From: Aquatica leii
Lineage: Eukaryota; Arthropoda; Insecta; Coleoptera; Lampyridae
Direction of reading: 5' to 3'
Assembly (NCBI GenBank): GCA_035610365.1
Contig: CM069432.1
Span: forward strand, 183,691,027-183,755,026
Length of the DNA: 64,000 nucleotides
Shown here: positions 1 through 11,159 of the stretch, one piece after another
How positions within the stretch are numbered: position 1 is the first letter of the stretch
How the letters are laid out: each line of letters opens with the position of its first letter
Position numbers and translations under genes: made by a program
The notes under the pieces: model-generated
Database searches by the model: none
What the model saw: the letters and a program-made list of their open reading frames with translations, nothing else
What the model was told of the DNA's origin: nothing

Positions 1-1
1 G

Positions 2-454
2 GAAACGACTGTCTACAGGAAACCGACACACACCGGTCGATATCTCAACTTTGAATCCAACCATTCCACATCTACGAAGAGGGGAGTAGTAAAATCTCTA
101 ATCGACAGAGCGTACAGGTTGTGCAACACAGAGAAAGGGCTACGAGAAGAAATCAAAAACATTAGAAACGATCTAAGGCAGAATGGTTATCCAGAAAAGA
201 TTGTAAGAGAGCTTTTACGGAAAAAGCAATTGAACACCATCGGACAACCTAAAACAGAAGAACTGCCCAATTCACTGCTGAGCATCCCATATGTTAAAGG
301 TTTATCAGAATCAATAAAACGTATAAGGAAAAGCTACAACTTAAATACAGTGTTCAAATCATCGACCACCATTAGGAGTATAATTTTCAACACAAAGCCA
401 CAAACAAGACGAGATTCCCAAAACTGTATTTATCGAACCTCTAAAACAACTTAA
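2..454 (+). pseudogene. Penelope-like element RT C-terminal part, truncated
   Basis: The reading frame is open from the window edge to a stop at 452-454. It carries the hallmark end of Penelope-like reverse transcriptases: VYRKPTHTGRYLNF followed by SNH and KRGVV, then the linker with NGYP and IPYVKGLSESIKRI. In complete PLEs this linker leads into a GIY-YIG endonuclease. Here the frame ends shortly after the linker in CIYRTSKTT and no YIG core follows, so the endonuclease is missing. The 5' part lies outside the window. The non-coding tail to about 650 contains a hammerhead-like motif and an A-rich end. The family call rests on recognised motifs and is strong; the lineage is not resolved. 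Confidence 0.85.
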
Positions 455-650
455 ACCTTACTAAGTAATTTTGTTAATTAATCTGTTACGCTAAATTGAT
501 TTTGTACGCTTAAACGCTTCATCGAACATGTCTTTAGTATATAAGCTCCAGTAGTTTCTAAGTTTGTTAGTATTCACCTGATGACGATTGCAGATACCAC
601 AGCAATCGAAACGTTGTGTATATTCATTTCAAAATAATAAACAATGAAAG
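455..650 (+). other. PLE 3' non-coding tail with hammerhead-like motif (578-613)
   Basis: CTGATGA at 578 is followed by a stem GATTGC...GCAATC and then GAAACG. This resembles the catalytic core of a type I hammerhead ribozyme, a motif reported from PLEs in general. One extra base sits between CTGATGA and stem II, and I could not build a convincing stem I, so self-cleavage is not shown. The tail ends in an A-rich stretch near 650. Confidence 0.45.
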
Positions 651-865
651 TTCAGCAGAATGTTATTACTTCGCATTTTGCCTAATGATTTTAACCCAAA
701 CCCTCGTTAGGTGAGATTAAGTGAAGTCTAGAAAATGGTTAGTAACATGTGAAATGGGGACAAAAATTGTATTTAGACCTTTGAATATTGCAAATATTCA
801 TATTTCTGGTAATTCAGTGTACGAATATGATTTTATTTGACGGCAGAGGTACTTCAGTGATGAAT

Positions 866-3060
866 ATGGGAAAGCGAAATACAAGTCGACAAAACACAAG
901 TTTGAAAAAAAGAAACCGTGAAAGCTTGGCTAGTTTGCGGAATTATTTGCAGGTAAGGTTTAAATATTCTCTAATGTCAATTATTACAGCATAAAGGTAC
1001 CTATAACTTAATTACAATTATTGATGGATTTTAAGAAATTCTGGCATTTTCACTTGTTACTAATTACAACAGGATGAGGAGGTAGCCAATTAGAAAACAA
1101 AATTGTGAAAACAAAAATTACATCCAAAATTAAAATCCAGTATTAAATTGGAATTTGCTGTATTGCATAATTTATTTATTAAGTTGCATTTTTAGAAAAA
1201 AAAAAGAATGTTTTCCCAAATAACGACAGTGACGACATTCTTTACAACAATGAGTCAATAAAAAATTCAAAAAATTTTACTCCAAACTCAGCGGCTGCAT
1301 TCTCGAACGCAATTCCTAACGCAAGTGACAATAAAGGTAATAATTAATTCTTCATTGCAATTCATAAGTAATAATGTAATTTTTTTCGTGTAGAAAGCTC
1401 CAGAAAGTATATAGGAAAACCGTATCATAGAAATACTAACTTTTTTTAAATAAATTGAAAACAATAGCGTTACATTACTGCCGGTTTGATTGTGGGTTCG
1501 ATAATCTAAGCATCATTAAAAAAAATCATAAAAAGAGTAATTTTTACATTTATCTTGCGTTGTAATATGTGTAGAAAGAAATTTGAAATAAGAACTCAAA
1601 ATACACAAACCAATCAGCTCAATCTGGATGAAACTGCTGTAAGTGTAATTATGAGTATCGGTAGAGGATTCTAGAATCTAGAAGAAAATTTTGTTTGGCT
1701 CAATATACCGGCAATGTTTCAACCCACTTACAAAAATACTTCATGATAGTGCCGCAAGATACTGGCATACGCTTGCAGTCAAGTCCATTGAAGAAGCAGC
1801 AATGGAGGAGATGCAACACGCCCAAAAAAGTAATCTAATGGATATGGTTAGTTCTGCTCTAGTCATGGTCAAAGAATTTTTTGCAAATTTCAAATTATGC
1901 CTCTATCTTCAATATTTATTTATTGTACTCTATTAGATATGCATGCACAAATCGTCTTTTCTGACAAATGGTAGTACACATAACTACAACACTAGAGGGG
2001 CGAAAGATCTAAGAACCTCTTATTACAGACTATCTAAATCTAAAAATAACAATATCAGTGTCAAATTATATAACGTACTTCCCAGTCAGCTCAGGGACTC
2101 GACATTTTATTATTTAAAAAACAACATAAAGAAACATATATTAAGTCATTGTTTTTACTCAATAGATGAATATTTAAATACTCTAATCCTCACACCAGGC
2201 TAGTCAGTTCATATGTTGCATAATGTTATTATTGTTGAATTTTAATGTGTTCTTTTATGTGATTTATATGTTTTATTCTTTTATGTGTATTGTTATTTTT
2301 ATAACTATTTTTATCTTATATTGTAATTATATGACGAGTGCAAAAATTACATGTATTTATAAGCACAATAAATAAATAATAATAAATAATAATAAAACCT
2401 GTTATCGCGGACGGTACATGGAACAAAAAGTCCAATAAGTCTACATACAATTCTTTGGCTAAAGCTGCGGCAATAGTGAGACAACTTACAAGAAATTTTG
2501 TATCTTGGAGGAAAAAATTAGTTCTGCTTTGTCTGTGCTCGTTATAATAACAATAAAGACATTGCTAACAACATACCTGTTCAAAAACATGTATGTGCGG
2601 TTAATCATATGGGGAAGTAGTGGCAGCATAGAGTCGGATATTGTTTTGGAAGGGTTTCGGCGCAGTACATAACACAACATAAAGTTCAACATTCTTGTGG
2701 GAGATGGTGATAGCAGCACATACAAGAAATTAATTAAGACGCATCTATACCCGAATCTAATCGTTGAAAAAATTGAATGCCGTAACCATATCCTCCGGAA
2801 TCTCCGCAGTAAGTTACAACATATAATTGCTAAAAAAAAATTCCAATTCATTTCCGGAAAGCATTAGAAAAGAAAATTGTTAGCTTTTCTACTGCAAAAC
2901 GATGCGCAATAACTTTATCGTAAACAGAAAGAAAATAGCACCACCGCCGTTGAAAATTTGAAGAAAAATATTTTAAATTGTCTTTGCCATGGTTACGGTA
3001 AACACATTAGCTTTTGGAAACTTCTATAAAGCCAATTATTTAGCTACTATTGTTTCATTA
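866..3060 (+). pseudogene. Mutator-like (MULE) transposase pseudogene, spliced, interrupted by a LINE
   Basis: Pieces match the animal Mutator-like transposase domain family in order. Possible N-terminal exons are 866-952 (MGKRNTSRQ, ending in GTAAGG), 1196-1336 and 1394 onward; the frame joins cleanly across the last junction. From about 1571: CRKKFE, LDETAVSVIMSIGRGF, LEENFVWLNIPAMF, SIEEAAMEEM. After an insertion the frame resumes at 2399 with PVIADGTWNKKS, then GSSGSIESDIVLEGF, VGDGDSSTYKKL, VEKIECRNHILRN and TTAVENLKKNILN near 3000. The Asp in ADGTW and in GDGDSS are likely catalytic positions. At least four frameshifts or stops are visible. A 5'-truncated LINE tail splits it at about 1860-2398. 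No terminal repeats were found. Family identity is recalled from conserved motifs; the N-terminal exons are inference. Confidence 0.75.
1860..2398 (+). mobile_element. 5'-truncated CR1/Jockey-type LINE 3' end, nested in the MULE relic
   Basis: The 1943-2203 frame encodes the C-terminal tail of a non-LTR retrotransposon ORF2: HNYNTRG, DLRTSYYRLSKSKNN, SVKLYNVLPSQLRD and HCFYSIDEYL. The same frame extends upstream across one TAG at 1934 (FKLCLYLQYLFIVLY). The 3' end is GACGAGTGCAAAAATTACAT followed by an AATAAATAATAATAA microsatellite tail, typical of these LINEs. The base after the tail (2399) resumes the Mutator-like transposase, so this is a nested insertion. The left boundary is uncertain by 20-30 bases and no target duplication was identified. 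Confidence 0.75.
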
Positions 3061-3980
3061 AAAAGCAAAATGCCACATACATATTTCAGACAAAAACTCA
3101 ATAGAACTAAAGATCATTTTTTAGCTTTTGAAACTGTTCATGTAATATTGAAAAAATAAATAGCTAGAGCAGCTATTATACATTTTATGGCAGGGATTAT
3201 AAGAATGACGGTAGCACCTATTATCATTACTCAAATCTTGATAGGCAGGTAAACTGAGGTTCATTTTAGAGTTGAGCATTTTGTTGGAACTCGCTTTAAT
3301 TCTCTACTGCCTTTTAACACTGTTATCTTAAAAAGTACCTGCTTTGTACATACAAATAATGCTTAAAACTAAAATTCAAATAACTGGCTTTTACAGTTAA
3401 CTATTACTATAACTATTAATGACTATTGTGTACTTCACTGAGCTCTTCTATATTATATTTAGTTATACTGTTATATAAAATACTGCAAAAGCTTCAGAAA
3501 TGATCGTTTCTTACTTGACATATATGTTGGGCAACCAACATTGCTTGGATTGGTAAAAAGCAGAAGCAACAATTCCAATCCCTCTATAACCTATTATTTA
3601 TTACACTTTCAGTGTAGAATTGTTAAATAAATTTAATTGTAGCTGGAGTGGTACGAGTGCTTGCAATTTCTTGCTATAAATAACCAAACTAAATTTGGTT
3701 ATCTAGTTGCTACAAAATTTACTCAAATTACCAAGATAACGTAACTATAATGTACTAGTATATTTCATTACAAGGCTTGAAAGAAGTTTTCTAGTGCAAG
3801 CTTGCTAGAACGGAAAAGCCCTTTCTGCCGTGTAATAAACAATATTTTTCATTATACCGGTTTAAAAAACTGTAATAAACCACATGAAAATTAAAATACG
3901 GATGTTTGAATAACCCTTCATAAAAACAATACAAATCAAATTTTGTGCATAAATGTTTTGACGCGAAGAAATATTTTAAA
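3061..3980. other. AT-rich interval, no gene seen
   Basis: No protein similarity, RNA gene or clear terminal repeats are visible between the end of the MULE relic and the start of the Crypton-like relic. It may contain degraded ends of either element. Confidence 0.5.
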
Positions 3981-3983
3981 AGA

Positions 3984-4717
3984 TGGATTTGATACAACAT
4001 AATTATAAAATATCAGAAAATATTATTCAACAAGCAGCAGAAGTAATAACAGAACTACTACAAAAACATTTTAAAACTTGTGAAAAAGTGTATTGTTTCT
4101 TTTGTGAATAGCGCAAACAAAACAAATTTAAATCTGTGAGTGATGATGTTAATGTTGTTCTTCTTTATTTGTCTGAGAAAGCTAAACTTCAGAAACCGTC
4201 TGTCCTGTAGAATTGATTTTACAGGATAAAAAGTTGTCTAGCTATTAAAGAAAATGTAGAAGTTAGCAAGTAAGTATAAATTAGAGAACACACCTACCTA
4301 ATACTTCTATTCGAATTTCTTAGGCGTCAAGATGTTTGTTACATACCTGAAAAATCCAAAGTATTAACTGCAGAACAGGTAACCAAATTCATTTGTAAAA
4401 TTTCAGATGAAATATGGTTATTGAGAAAGGTTTGTGTATGACTTGTATGTAAAAATATCCCTTCCAATAGTAATACTAACCATATTCAAGCAGGTGTTTT
4501 TGATATTTGGTATTTTCGGGGCATGTCGACGAGATGATTTAATTCGTTTGACTATAATTTGAAGATAATAGACGTTTTCATGTATTATTGCTTTGAGATC
4601 GCCAAAACCATAAATCAAGAAGCTTTACAGTTACAGACAAATGTCGTCCATGTAGCATTTATCGTAAGCATGTCAATTTGCGTGCACAAACACACTTCAA
4701 ATTATACTATAAATGTT
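3984..4717 (+). pseudogene. Crypton-like tyrosine recombinase relic with introns (copy 1)
   Basis: Segments line up with an insect tyrosine-recombinase family of Crypton type: FKTCEKVYCFFC, DDVNVVLLYLSEKAK, then after a GTAAGT...TTAG intron (about 4270-4323) QDVCYIPEKSKVLTAEQV and ISDEIWLLRK, then after a GTTTGT...GCAG intron (about 4430-4494) VFLIFGIFGACRRDDL, SRSFTVTD and RKHVNLRAQTHFKLYYKC. The Arg of GACRR is the first catalytic Arg of the family. At least four in-frame stops occur. The HxxR/Tyr half is absent because the Gypsy element at 4723 inserted within or at the edge of this relic; no continuation was recognised past 11451. Retained splice sites suggest a spliced transposon gene. 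Confidence 0.7.
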
Positions 4718-4722
4718 ACGTT

Positions 4723-5009
4723 ATAACAGGAGGAAAGATGTAAAGTTCCTTCTACTTGCCGCGGGTTCGGTTATTGAACAGAATTTAAACACTTCGCAAA
4801 CGTAGTTGATTTTTAATGATAATAAGGTAAACAGCAGGGTACACAATAAACAAAATAACTTTATAAAGAAAAACAAACGTAAAAAATATAGTTTTACACA
4901 GCATAGCATGTGTTCACAACGCCAGGTATTGAACGGCTGCCCCTCGGTCCTTGGTAACCCTACGGGGTTCAACGTTGTTATCACCAGTGGCGAAGGAAGG
5001 CACGTTACA
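4723..5009 (-). repeat. 3' LTR of the Gypsy element
   Basis: Read on the minus strand it starts TGTAACGTGCC next to a polypurine tract and ends CCTGTTAT. It matches 11160-11446 over 287 bases with about five substitutions (A/T near 4868, two G/A pairs near 4935-4948, two near 4993-4996). The left flank is ACGTT. Confidence 0.93.
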
Positions 5010-5022
5010 CTCCTCCCCTTTG
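5010..5022 (-). promoter_or_regulatory. Polypurine tract (plus-strand primer)
   Basis: On the minus strand the bases immediately upstream of the 3' LTR read CAAAGGGGAGGAG, a purine run in the position where Ty3/Gypsy elements prime plus-strand DNA synthesis. Confidence 0.75.
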
Positions 5023-5128
5023 ATGGCTATAACGTCCCGTTCAGGCATCAATTCCTTTTTCGGGTCTTCCTCTTCTTTGGTCGACCACGTTTTCGTATCG
5101 AGATCAGCGGAGCTTGGTTTATTTCGCC

Positions 5129-6166
5129 TTAATACTGCGTCAAAGCTGATACATGATATACACCAAGAAGCACGGTACGATTATCAGTTGATGCCAGTTG
5201 ATAAGATACTGGGGATATCTTTTTAAAGATAATATAAGGTCCATCTCGACGCGGGTAGAACTTAGAAGACAATTGTTTAGCGCTACTGCTCAATAATCGT
5301 GCCGTGACCAACACCTTGTCGTTAACTTGATATTCTACGGAAGGTTGGCGTTTGAGATCAGCGTACACCTGACGTCGATCTTGTTGCAATTGGTGGTCGG
5401 TTCTTGCTTCTTGCCAAGTTTGAGCCATTTCTTGCAGGAAAGGCGTAATTTGCGGTATAAAGTTTTCTGTATCTACCACTTTTCTCAAATCGTGCTGGAC
5501 TTCGTCAGGAGTACGTAACTCTCGACCAAAAGTTAGGTATGCAGCAGTTTTCTTGGTGGTTTCGCAGTAAACTGAATTCATCGCAAAGCGTATAACGGGC
5601 AATTTTTTGGCCCAAAAAGTATGATCATCTTTTACCATAATAGCTAGACGGGGTTTAATATCGCGATTCTTGCGTTCCACCATTTTAGCTGACTGATGGT
5701 ATAAAGGAATAAGGTTCTGCTTGATGTTCAAGCAATAGCAAACCTTTTGCATTACGGAAGAAACAAATTGACTACCGTTGTCACTAGTAATTTGTCTAGG
5801 TATGTCAAATCGAAAAAAAACTTCATTGACGAGAACTTTTGAGCATTCATCGGCTGTAGCTTGTTTTAATGCAAACAATTTGACCCATTTACTACAAGTG
5901 TCCTCCACTATAAAAATCCATTTTTCACCAAGAATAGTCTCGGGTAAAGGACCAAATAAGTCTATAGCCAGAACTTCGAATCGGCGATTGAAAACAGGTG
6001 TTTGAACTAACCCAGCAGGTTTATGATATACTGCTTTGTAACGTTGACATTCTGTACACAAACTCACATAATCGTATACATAGCGACGCATACCAACAAA
6101 ATAATATGTTCTTGCTATCCGGTGCAGTGTTCGTTCGGCACCATCCCACAAAACCATAAGTTCCAT
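5129..6166 (-). pseudogene. Gypsy integrase, main part
   Basis: This frame holds the Cys pair of the HHCC finger (CTECQRYK), the catalytic core with LAIDLFGPLP and TSDNGSQF as the two Asp and MVERKNRDIK as the Glu, then a GPY/F-type C-terminal module (YPRRDGPYIIFKKI). It would integrate the cDNA. The first residues (MELMVLWDG) are not original: family alignment places AERTLHRIARTYY directly after the THY at about 7626, and the intervening DNA is an inserted transposon. A short basic tail (KRGRPKKRK) follows in another frame before the LTR. Confidence 0.88.
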
Positions 6167-7623
6167 GTAGGTTCGATTAGCATTCCCAAATATTCATTTC
6201 TAAAGCATTCCAATAGTAGTTTGTGTATGGACTTCTAATAACACACCTAATTTAAAGCGTATTCTATAAGAATGCCTATATAAGAAGAATGAAGTACTCT
6301 AAAAGATTCTTTTAAAAACACTCCTATAGGAATACTACCTCTAAAATCGGTTTAATCGTTCTTTATTCGAGATAAAGAAATATAATTTTTAATATCAGAA
6401 AAAACCGTTTGTACAAGTTGTTAAATTGTAATACCTAGTACCTAAACAAAAATAACTTCTTGTAGAGATTAAACGGCCACATCTAAATTTTGTTGATAAA
6501 GATATGTATGCAATAAAAAACCTATGCATTCGCGTTTGATACTGTAAATGTAAATAAGATACTTTGATTTCTTAGAATTGTGACGAGATATGTACCGGCT
6601 ACCGAGTTTGATTCACCAGAAACGCTTCTAAGTAAGTACTTATACGGTTACGGGTATATGCAGTTTTACGTTTACGAAAGGAAGACGACATCGAGCTTAG
6701 TCTATATTTGTAAATGTGTTCTTTTTTGTGCTGAATTAAAGAAGAAAAAGTTATTAGATGTTCTGCTGATTTAAGTAAAAGTAAGTACAAAAAGAAACAA
6801 TTGAAAAGATATATCTATTTTTTGTACGATCAGCTTATCCACGTTTTAGCGCTTTATAGTTATTGTTTAATTTTTACTTGGCATCCAGTTACTTTTTTAG
6901 AGCAGGAGTGGCCAACCTGCGGACTTAAGCTTAAAAAGCATTGTAATCAAAAAATAATTTTATTAATAATAAGAAACATATTTTTGATATAAATCTAGTG
7001 AAAATGCATGCGACTGATAATAGATAATAAAAAATAATTAACCGCATAATTTTGTTATACAGTTAACCCAAAGTTGATTCAAAGGAGTTCCTATAGATGT
7101 TATTAATGGGGAGGTGTTTCAATGGCTACGTGATGGCAAAGCGAGATTAAAAAATGAAATAATTAGGATGATGCAGCAAACTACAAATCCACAAACTATT
7201 GATTAAAAACTATTATAGTTTAGACAAAGATACTGTACAAATTTCTTAATAAAAAATGACTTAAAACTAATCATTTAATGCTTTTTGAGTTTCTTATGGT
7301 ATGCTATTAAAACCCTGTAAAAGCATGCAAATCAATTACCTTTTAGTCGCTAACTTTGTCATGCTATTCTACAACATAGGAAAGTACTACATTGGCACTA
7401 TTTTAAAGCATTCTAATGGAACGTGAAAACTTCTACCTTTGGCCTGCTTTTATACAACTTCTAATAGGACTCTATTAGCACTAACTGTACAGCATTCTAC
7501 TAGAGTGTCAAAACCTATTTCTAAACATAAACCATTCTACTGCTACAGGAAGGCTTTCAGTAATATCAATACTGCCTCTATGCTTCTAAAAGCATTATTA
7601 TGGAACCTATTTGGTTTTTTGGG
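6145..7623. mobile_element. Non-autonomous DNA transposon inserted in the integrase gene
   Basis: Ends are inverted copies: CCCACAAAACC...TTCCAT at 6145 and ATGGAACC...GGTTTTTTGGG ending at 7623. The dinucleotide AT lies on both sides, and removing one copy plus the element restores the integrase frame THY-GAERTLHRI. The 1479-base body has imprecise repeats of the form GCATTCTAATAGNAC near both ends. At 7084-7206 a short open stretch reads GVPIDVINGEVFQWLRDG and ends in a stop; it could be a transposase C-terminus remnant but I do not recognise it. The rest is AT-rich and empty. Confidence 0.75.
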
Positions 7624-7833
7624 ATAATGGGTAGCAGTTGGAGCATCGTGGTATTCTTCTAACAGAAGCTTTCTTTCTTGAGCCGGAATAACTAACTGAG
7701 CTTCTTCTTTATCATCCGAGGCATAACGATAAAGAACACCTTCAGACATAATGTATCCACGATCAGTCCATTTTTCAAAATCGGCGTTATCTTTACTCTC
7801 GAAAGCTTGAATTATCTTTTCTATGTCTTTATC
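7624..7833 (-). pseudogene. Gypsy integrase N-terminal finger region
   Basis: The minus-strand frame reads WTDRGYIMSEGVLYRYA then VIPAQERKLLLEEYHDAPTA and THY. The two His of EYHDAPTATHY are the HH of the integrase HHCC zinc finger, and the CC pair lies at the other side of the 1.48-kb insertion, near 6060. It connects upstream to the RNase H frame. Confidence 0.85.
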
Positions 7834-9114
7834 TTAAAGCTGTGCGTCACAAATGTCAGAAGCGCTTCGATGAGGAATATCTATAGATACGTTGCAAAGG
7901 TCACAACTCGTCACATCGTCAACATGCTCGCATACCGGTCGTGATAACATGTCGCCTACAAAGTTACATTTACCTGGAAGATAATCGATTTTGAGGTTGT
8001 AACATTGAATTAACATTGCCCACCGAGCAAGTCGACCTGTTGGAGACTTCAAACTTAACAACCATTTTAAAGGTTGATGGTCCGTTGTTACTATAACGGA
8101 TGAATTGTCTATGTATCCTCTAAACGTGTTTAAACTCCATACTATACATAAAGCTTCTCGTTCAGTGCAACTATAATTGCGTTCAGCAGAAGTCAGAAGT
8201 CTTGAAGCATATTCAATAGGCCGTTGTTTAGAATCTTCCCCTTGTAGAAGTACGGCACCCAAAGCATAAGCGTGTGCGTCGGTCCTCAGAACGTATGGTT
8301 TGGTACTATCATTCTGTTGCAGAATTTCTGGCGAGATTAAAGCTTCTTTTAATTTTTGAAAAGACTCCTGTTGTCGTGTTTCCCAAATCCAAACGGTGTT
8401 TTTCTTTTATAAATCCGTTAAAGGTCGGGCTGTTGCAGCGAAGTTTTCGATGATTCGTCTATACCAAGAACAGGTTTGAAGAAACGATTTAACATCTTTA
8501 ACGTTTCGTGGTCTTTTCATAGCGGAAATAGTAGCTGTTTTTTCTGGATCTACTTGAATCCTGTCTTTTGAAATAACGTGTCCTAGATACTTGACATTTG
8601 TACGCGCAAAAGAACATTTATCTCGATTTAGTCGCAAATTAAATTTTTTTAATCTGTCAAACACCTTTGCTAAGTCATTTAGATGCTGTTCGAAACTCTC
8701 AGATAAGACAATGACGTTGTCTAAATAGGCTAATATTAGTATGTCACCTAAACCACGACAAAAATGATTAATTAGTCTTTGAAACGTCGCCGGCGCGTTT
8801 CGTAGACTGAACGGCATTACGCGATAACGAAAAGTTCCAAACGGACACACAAAGGCAGTTTTGTCTCTATCCGATTCGCGCACTTTTACCTGATCGTAAC
8901 CTGATCGAAGATCCATAGTACTCATGTAAACGGTTTTACCAGTAGAGTGCAATAAATCATCTATACGCGGTAACGGATACAAATTGGGTTTTGTAATTGC
9001 ATTTAGCTTCCGATAATCAACGCACACTCGTACTTCTCCGTTTTTCTTGGGTACAAGCACTACGGGAGAAGCCCAGGGCGTTTCACACTCTTCGATTACG
9101 TTATGCTCTAACAT
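7834..9114 (-). pseudogene. Gypsy reverse transcriptase and RNase H
   Basis: The RT part (8407-9114) has VIEECETPWASPVVLV, VCVDYRKLNAIT, MSTMDLRSGYDQV, FVCPFGTFRYRVMPF and the catalytic box ILAYLDNVIV. The normal box is Y-x-D-D; here the second Asp is Asn, which should abolish polymerisation. A frameshift near 8405 separates it from the connection and RNase H (LRTDAHAYALGAVLLQ, SRLLTSAERNYSCTEREAL, VTTDHQPLKWLL, VGDMLSRP). RNase H keeps its visible acidic residues. Order and motifs place it firmly in Ty3/Gypsy. Confidence 0.9.
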
Positions 9115-9118
9115 TTTT

Positions 9119-10630
9119 TCAATTTCTTTGCGTAATATTTAATGCGTAATAATAATTAATTAATAATTCTGTTGTACCTCCCCCTTGTTTGAAGATCTCT
9201 TGGTTCAAATTTAGCAAAGCGTTTAGTTGAATCACTTCTTTACTACTTAACATAGTACCTTCATCAGCACGAAGCGGGTTGAACGCATGAACCGAAAGAG
9301 GAATTGTATTCTCCATAGAGGTTTCAAAATCATGAACAAAATCTTGTGTAGGGTTAGTAGAGAAACACCATTTTCCTTGAGCAACATCGATAACCATTTC
9401 AGCATTTTGCATAAATTCAATCCCTAACAATGTTGATTGAACTTGCGAGTTAGGCAAAATGATAAATTTTGTAGGTATTACGCGATTCTTTAAAAGTACG
9501 TTTACTGTCGCTACCATAACATCTTGTTCGGTGTTACTGCCGTCAGCTAGTTTAACTACAACTCGATCACACACAAATGTTTGATTGTTTTCTTTCAGCA
9601 CTTGATATAATGATTGGCTGGCGACACTTTGCTTGGCTCCCTTGTCCAGAATTCCAAAGGCGTGAGAGTTGAAAACGTCAATAAACACTATTGGTCTAGG
9701 AGAAGGAGATATTGCGTTTACACTAAATTCACTAAAATTTATAGACGCCGAAGCAGGCTCGGACACGTTGCACTTTGGACATTTAGATCGAACGTAACCG
9801 GGTGTTCCACAACCGAAACACAAAATTGTCGAAGACAGCGTAGTATCTACATGTTGAGAAATTGATTCCGTTTTGAACGACGTATTTGGCTCACTCTTGT
9901 CAATCACTTTACGAGCAAGTTTTTTGCATTCATCGGTGGAGTTACCAAACACTTTACAATAACGGCACCGAACAGTCACTTTACTAGCACTAGGGTCTTT
10001 GAGTGGTTTTTCCCCGAGTTTCTTGTCTTCAAACACGCGTTTATCTACCACAGTAATTTCCACTGATCTCGATAATTGTAATAAGTCATTAAAAGTTTTT
10101 ATTTTGTCGCGCGAAATCTTTTCACGAATGTTTATATGTAAAAGACCGTAAACCATGTCTAACTGAATCTCCTCACTTAAAGTACCTCTTGCTAAGTGCG
10201 CAAGGATTTGCCGACACTTACAAACAAACACATCGGTTGGAGTCTTTGCACTTTGTTCTGAAGAAAACAGTTCGCGATATACACGGTAGGCTGGTTTCTT
10301 GGGTCCAAAAGTTAACCGAAGCAGATCAACTGCTTTTGGCCAGGTATCAGCATTAACGTCATCTTTTACTCCTTGCCATCAGGAAGCAGCAAAGCCGTCT
10401 AACAGCATTGGTAATCCTGGGAGTGCGTTAGTATCTGACACATTTGTACACTCTTTATAGGTTTCAATGGCGTCAATAAAAGCATTGACATCTGAATCTT
10501 TCTTTCGATCAAAACGAGAGGCACATTTTGAAAAATTTCCTTCTTTCGTTACCGGAATCGCATTTGTTACACGAATGCTTTCTAATAACGCTTAAAATTG
10601 AACATCACTCATAGTAATTTGTTCTGTCAT
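9119..10630 (-). pseudogene. Gypsy gag and protease, two in-frame stops
   Basis: The start codon at 10630-10628 opens MTEQITMSDVQF and is followed by a stop near 10592. Gag continues with NFSKCASRFDRKKDSDVN, FIDAIETYKE, LPMLLDGFAAS and a TGA where a Trp is expected near 10380, then AVDLLRLTFGPKKPAYRVYR. The open part from 10231 has Cys motifs (CRYCKVFGNSTDEC and CFGCGTPGYVRSKC; the second has Tyr where zinc knuckles have His). A retropepsin-like stretch follows: FGILDKGAKQSVASQS with DKGA instead of D-T/S-G-A, then STLLGIEFM. The protease is probably inactive if that residue is genuine. Confidence 0.85.
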
Positions 10631-11159
10631 CTTTGGGAATTCTTTTGATGAATTTCTCATTGATGGTTATGAGACATACAAGTCTACTCGTAAACCACAA
10701 TAAAAATGATAAAATATTTTAGCAAATGTGCGAAGGTTAATGAAATAATACAAAGAAAGATGAATCCGTTACGAAACAGCGGAACAATACTGGTGCGGAT
10801 TTAAAAAAGTTTCATAGTAATTGAACCTTGTGCTAAAATTTAAAATTAATTGCAAACTTGCAAATGAATCTTCGGAAACACGACACTGTGTTTACTTAAA
10901 CGTTTGATTTAAATAAAAAAAAAGGTTTTACACATTACAGTTCGCAAAGGGTAAATACCCGTTTATCAAGTAAACTTCAACCTGCTATCGTTGAGGGTCA
11001 AAAATATACCATTCCTCGCAACACAAGTATTCGTTGATTTCAACCTTCAAACTCATGAGCATTAAAACACTACGTTCACTATCATTAAATAGGAAAAAAT
11101 CCGTCAATAATTGATCACTTTTATTAAATTTAATCAGGCCGCGAGTTGGACGCCGGTTT
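10631..11159 (-). other. Gypsy 5' leader with possible primer-binding site
   Basis: Non-coding sequence lies between gag and the 5' LTR. Immediately after the LTR on the minus strand comes AAACCGGCGTCCAACTCGC, in the position of a tRNA primer-binding site and loosely like the TGGCGCCCAAC type. The primer tRNA is not assigned. Confidence 0.5.

Noticed and set aside
2486..2851. 121-codon minus-strand ORF
   Set aside because: It lies opposite the Mutator-like transposase reading (VGDGDSSTYKKL, VEKIECRNHILRN), which is the real signal.
4721..4984. 87-codon minus-strand ORF, repeated at 11158-11421
   Set aside because: Both lie inside the two LTRs of the Gypsy element; the duplication reflects the LTR repeat, not a gene.
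4806..5226. Plus-strand ORFs across the 3' LTR and integrase tail
   Set aside because: They are antisense to the Gypsy LTR and pol and show no independent motifs.
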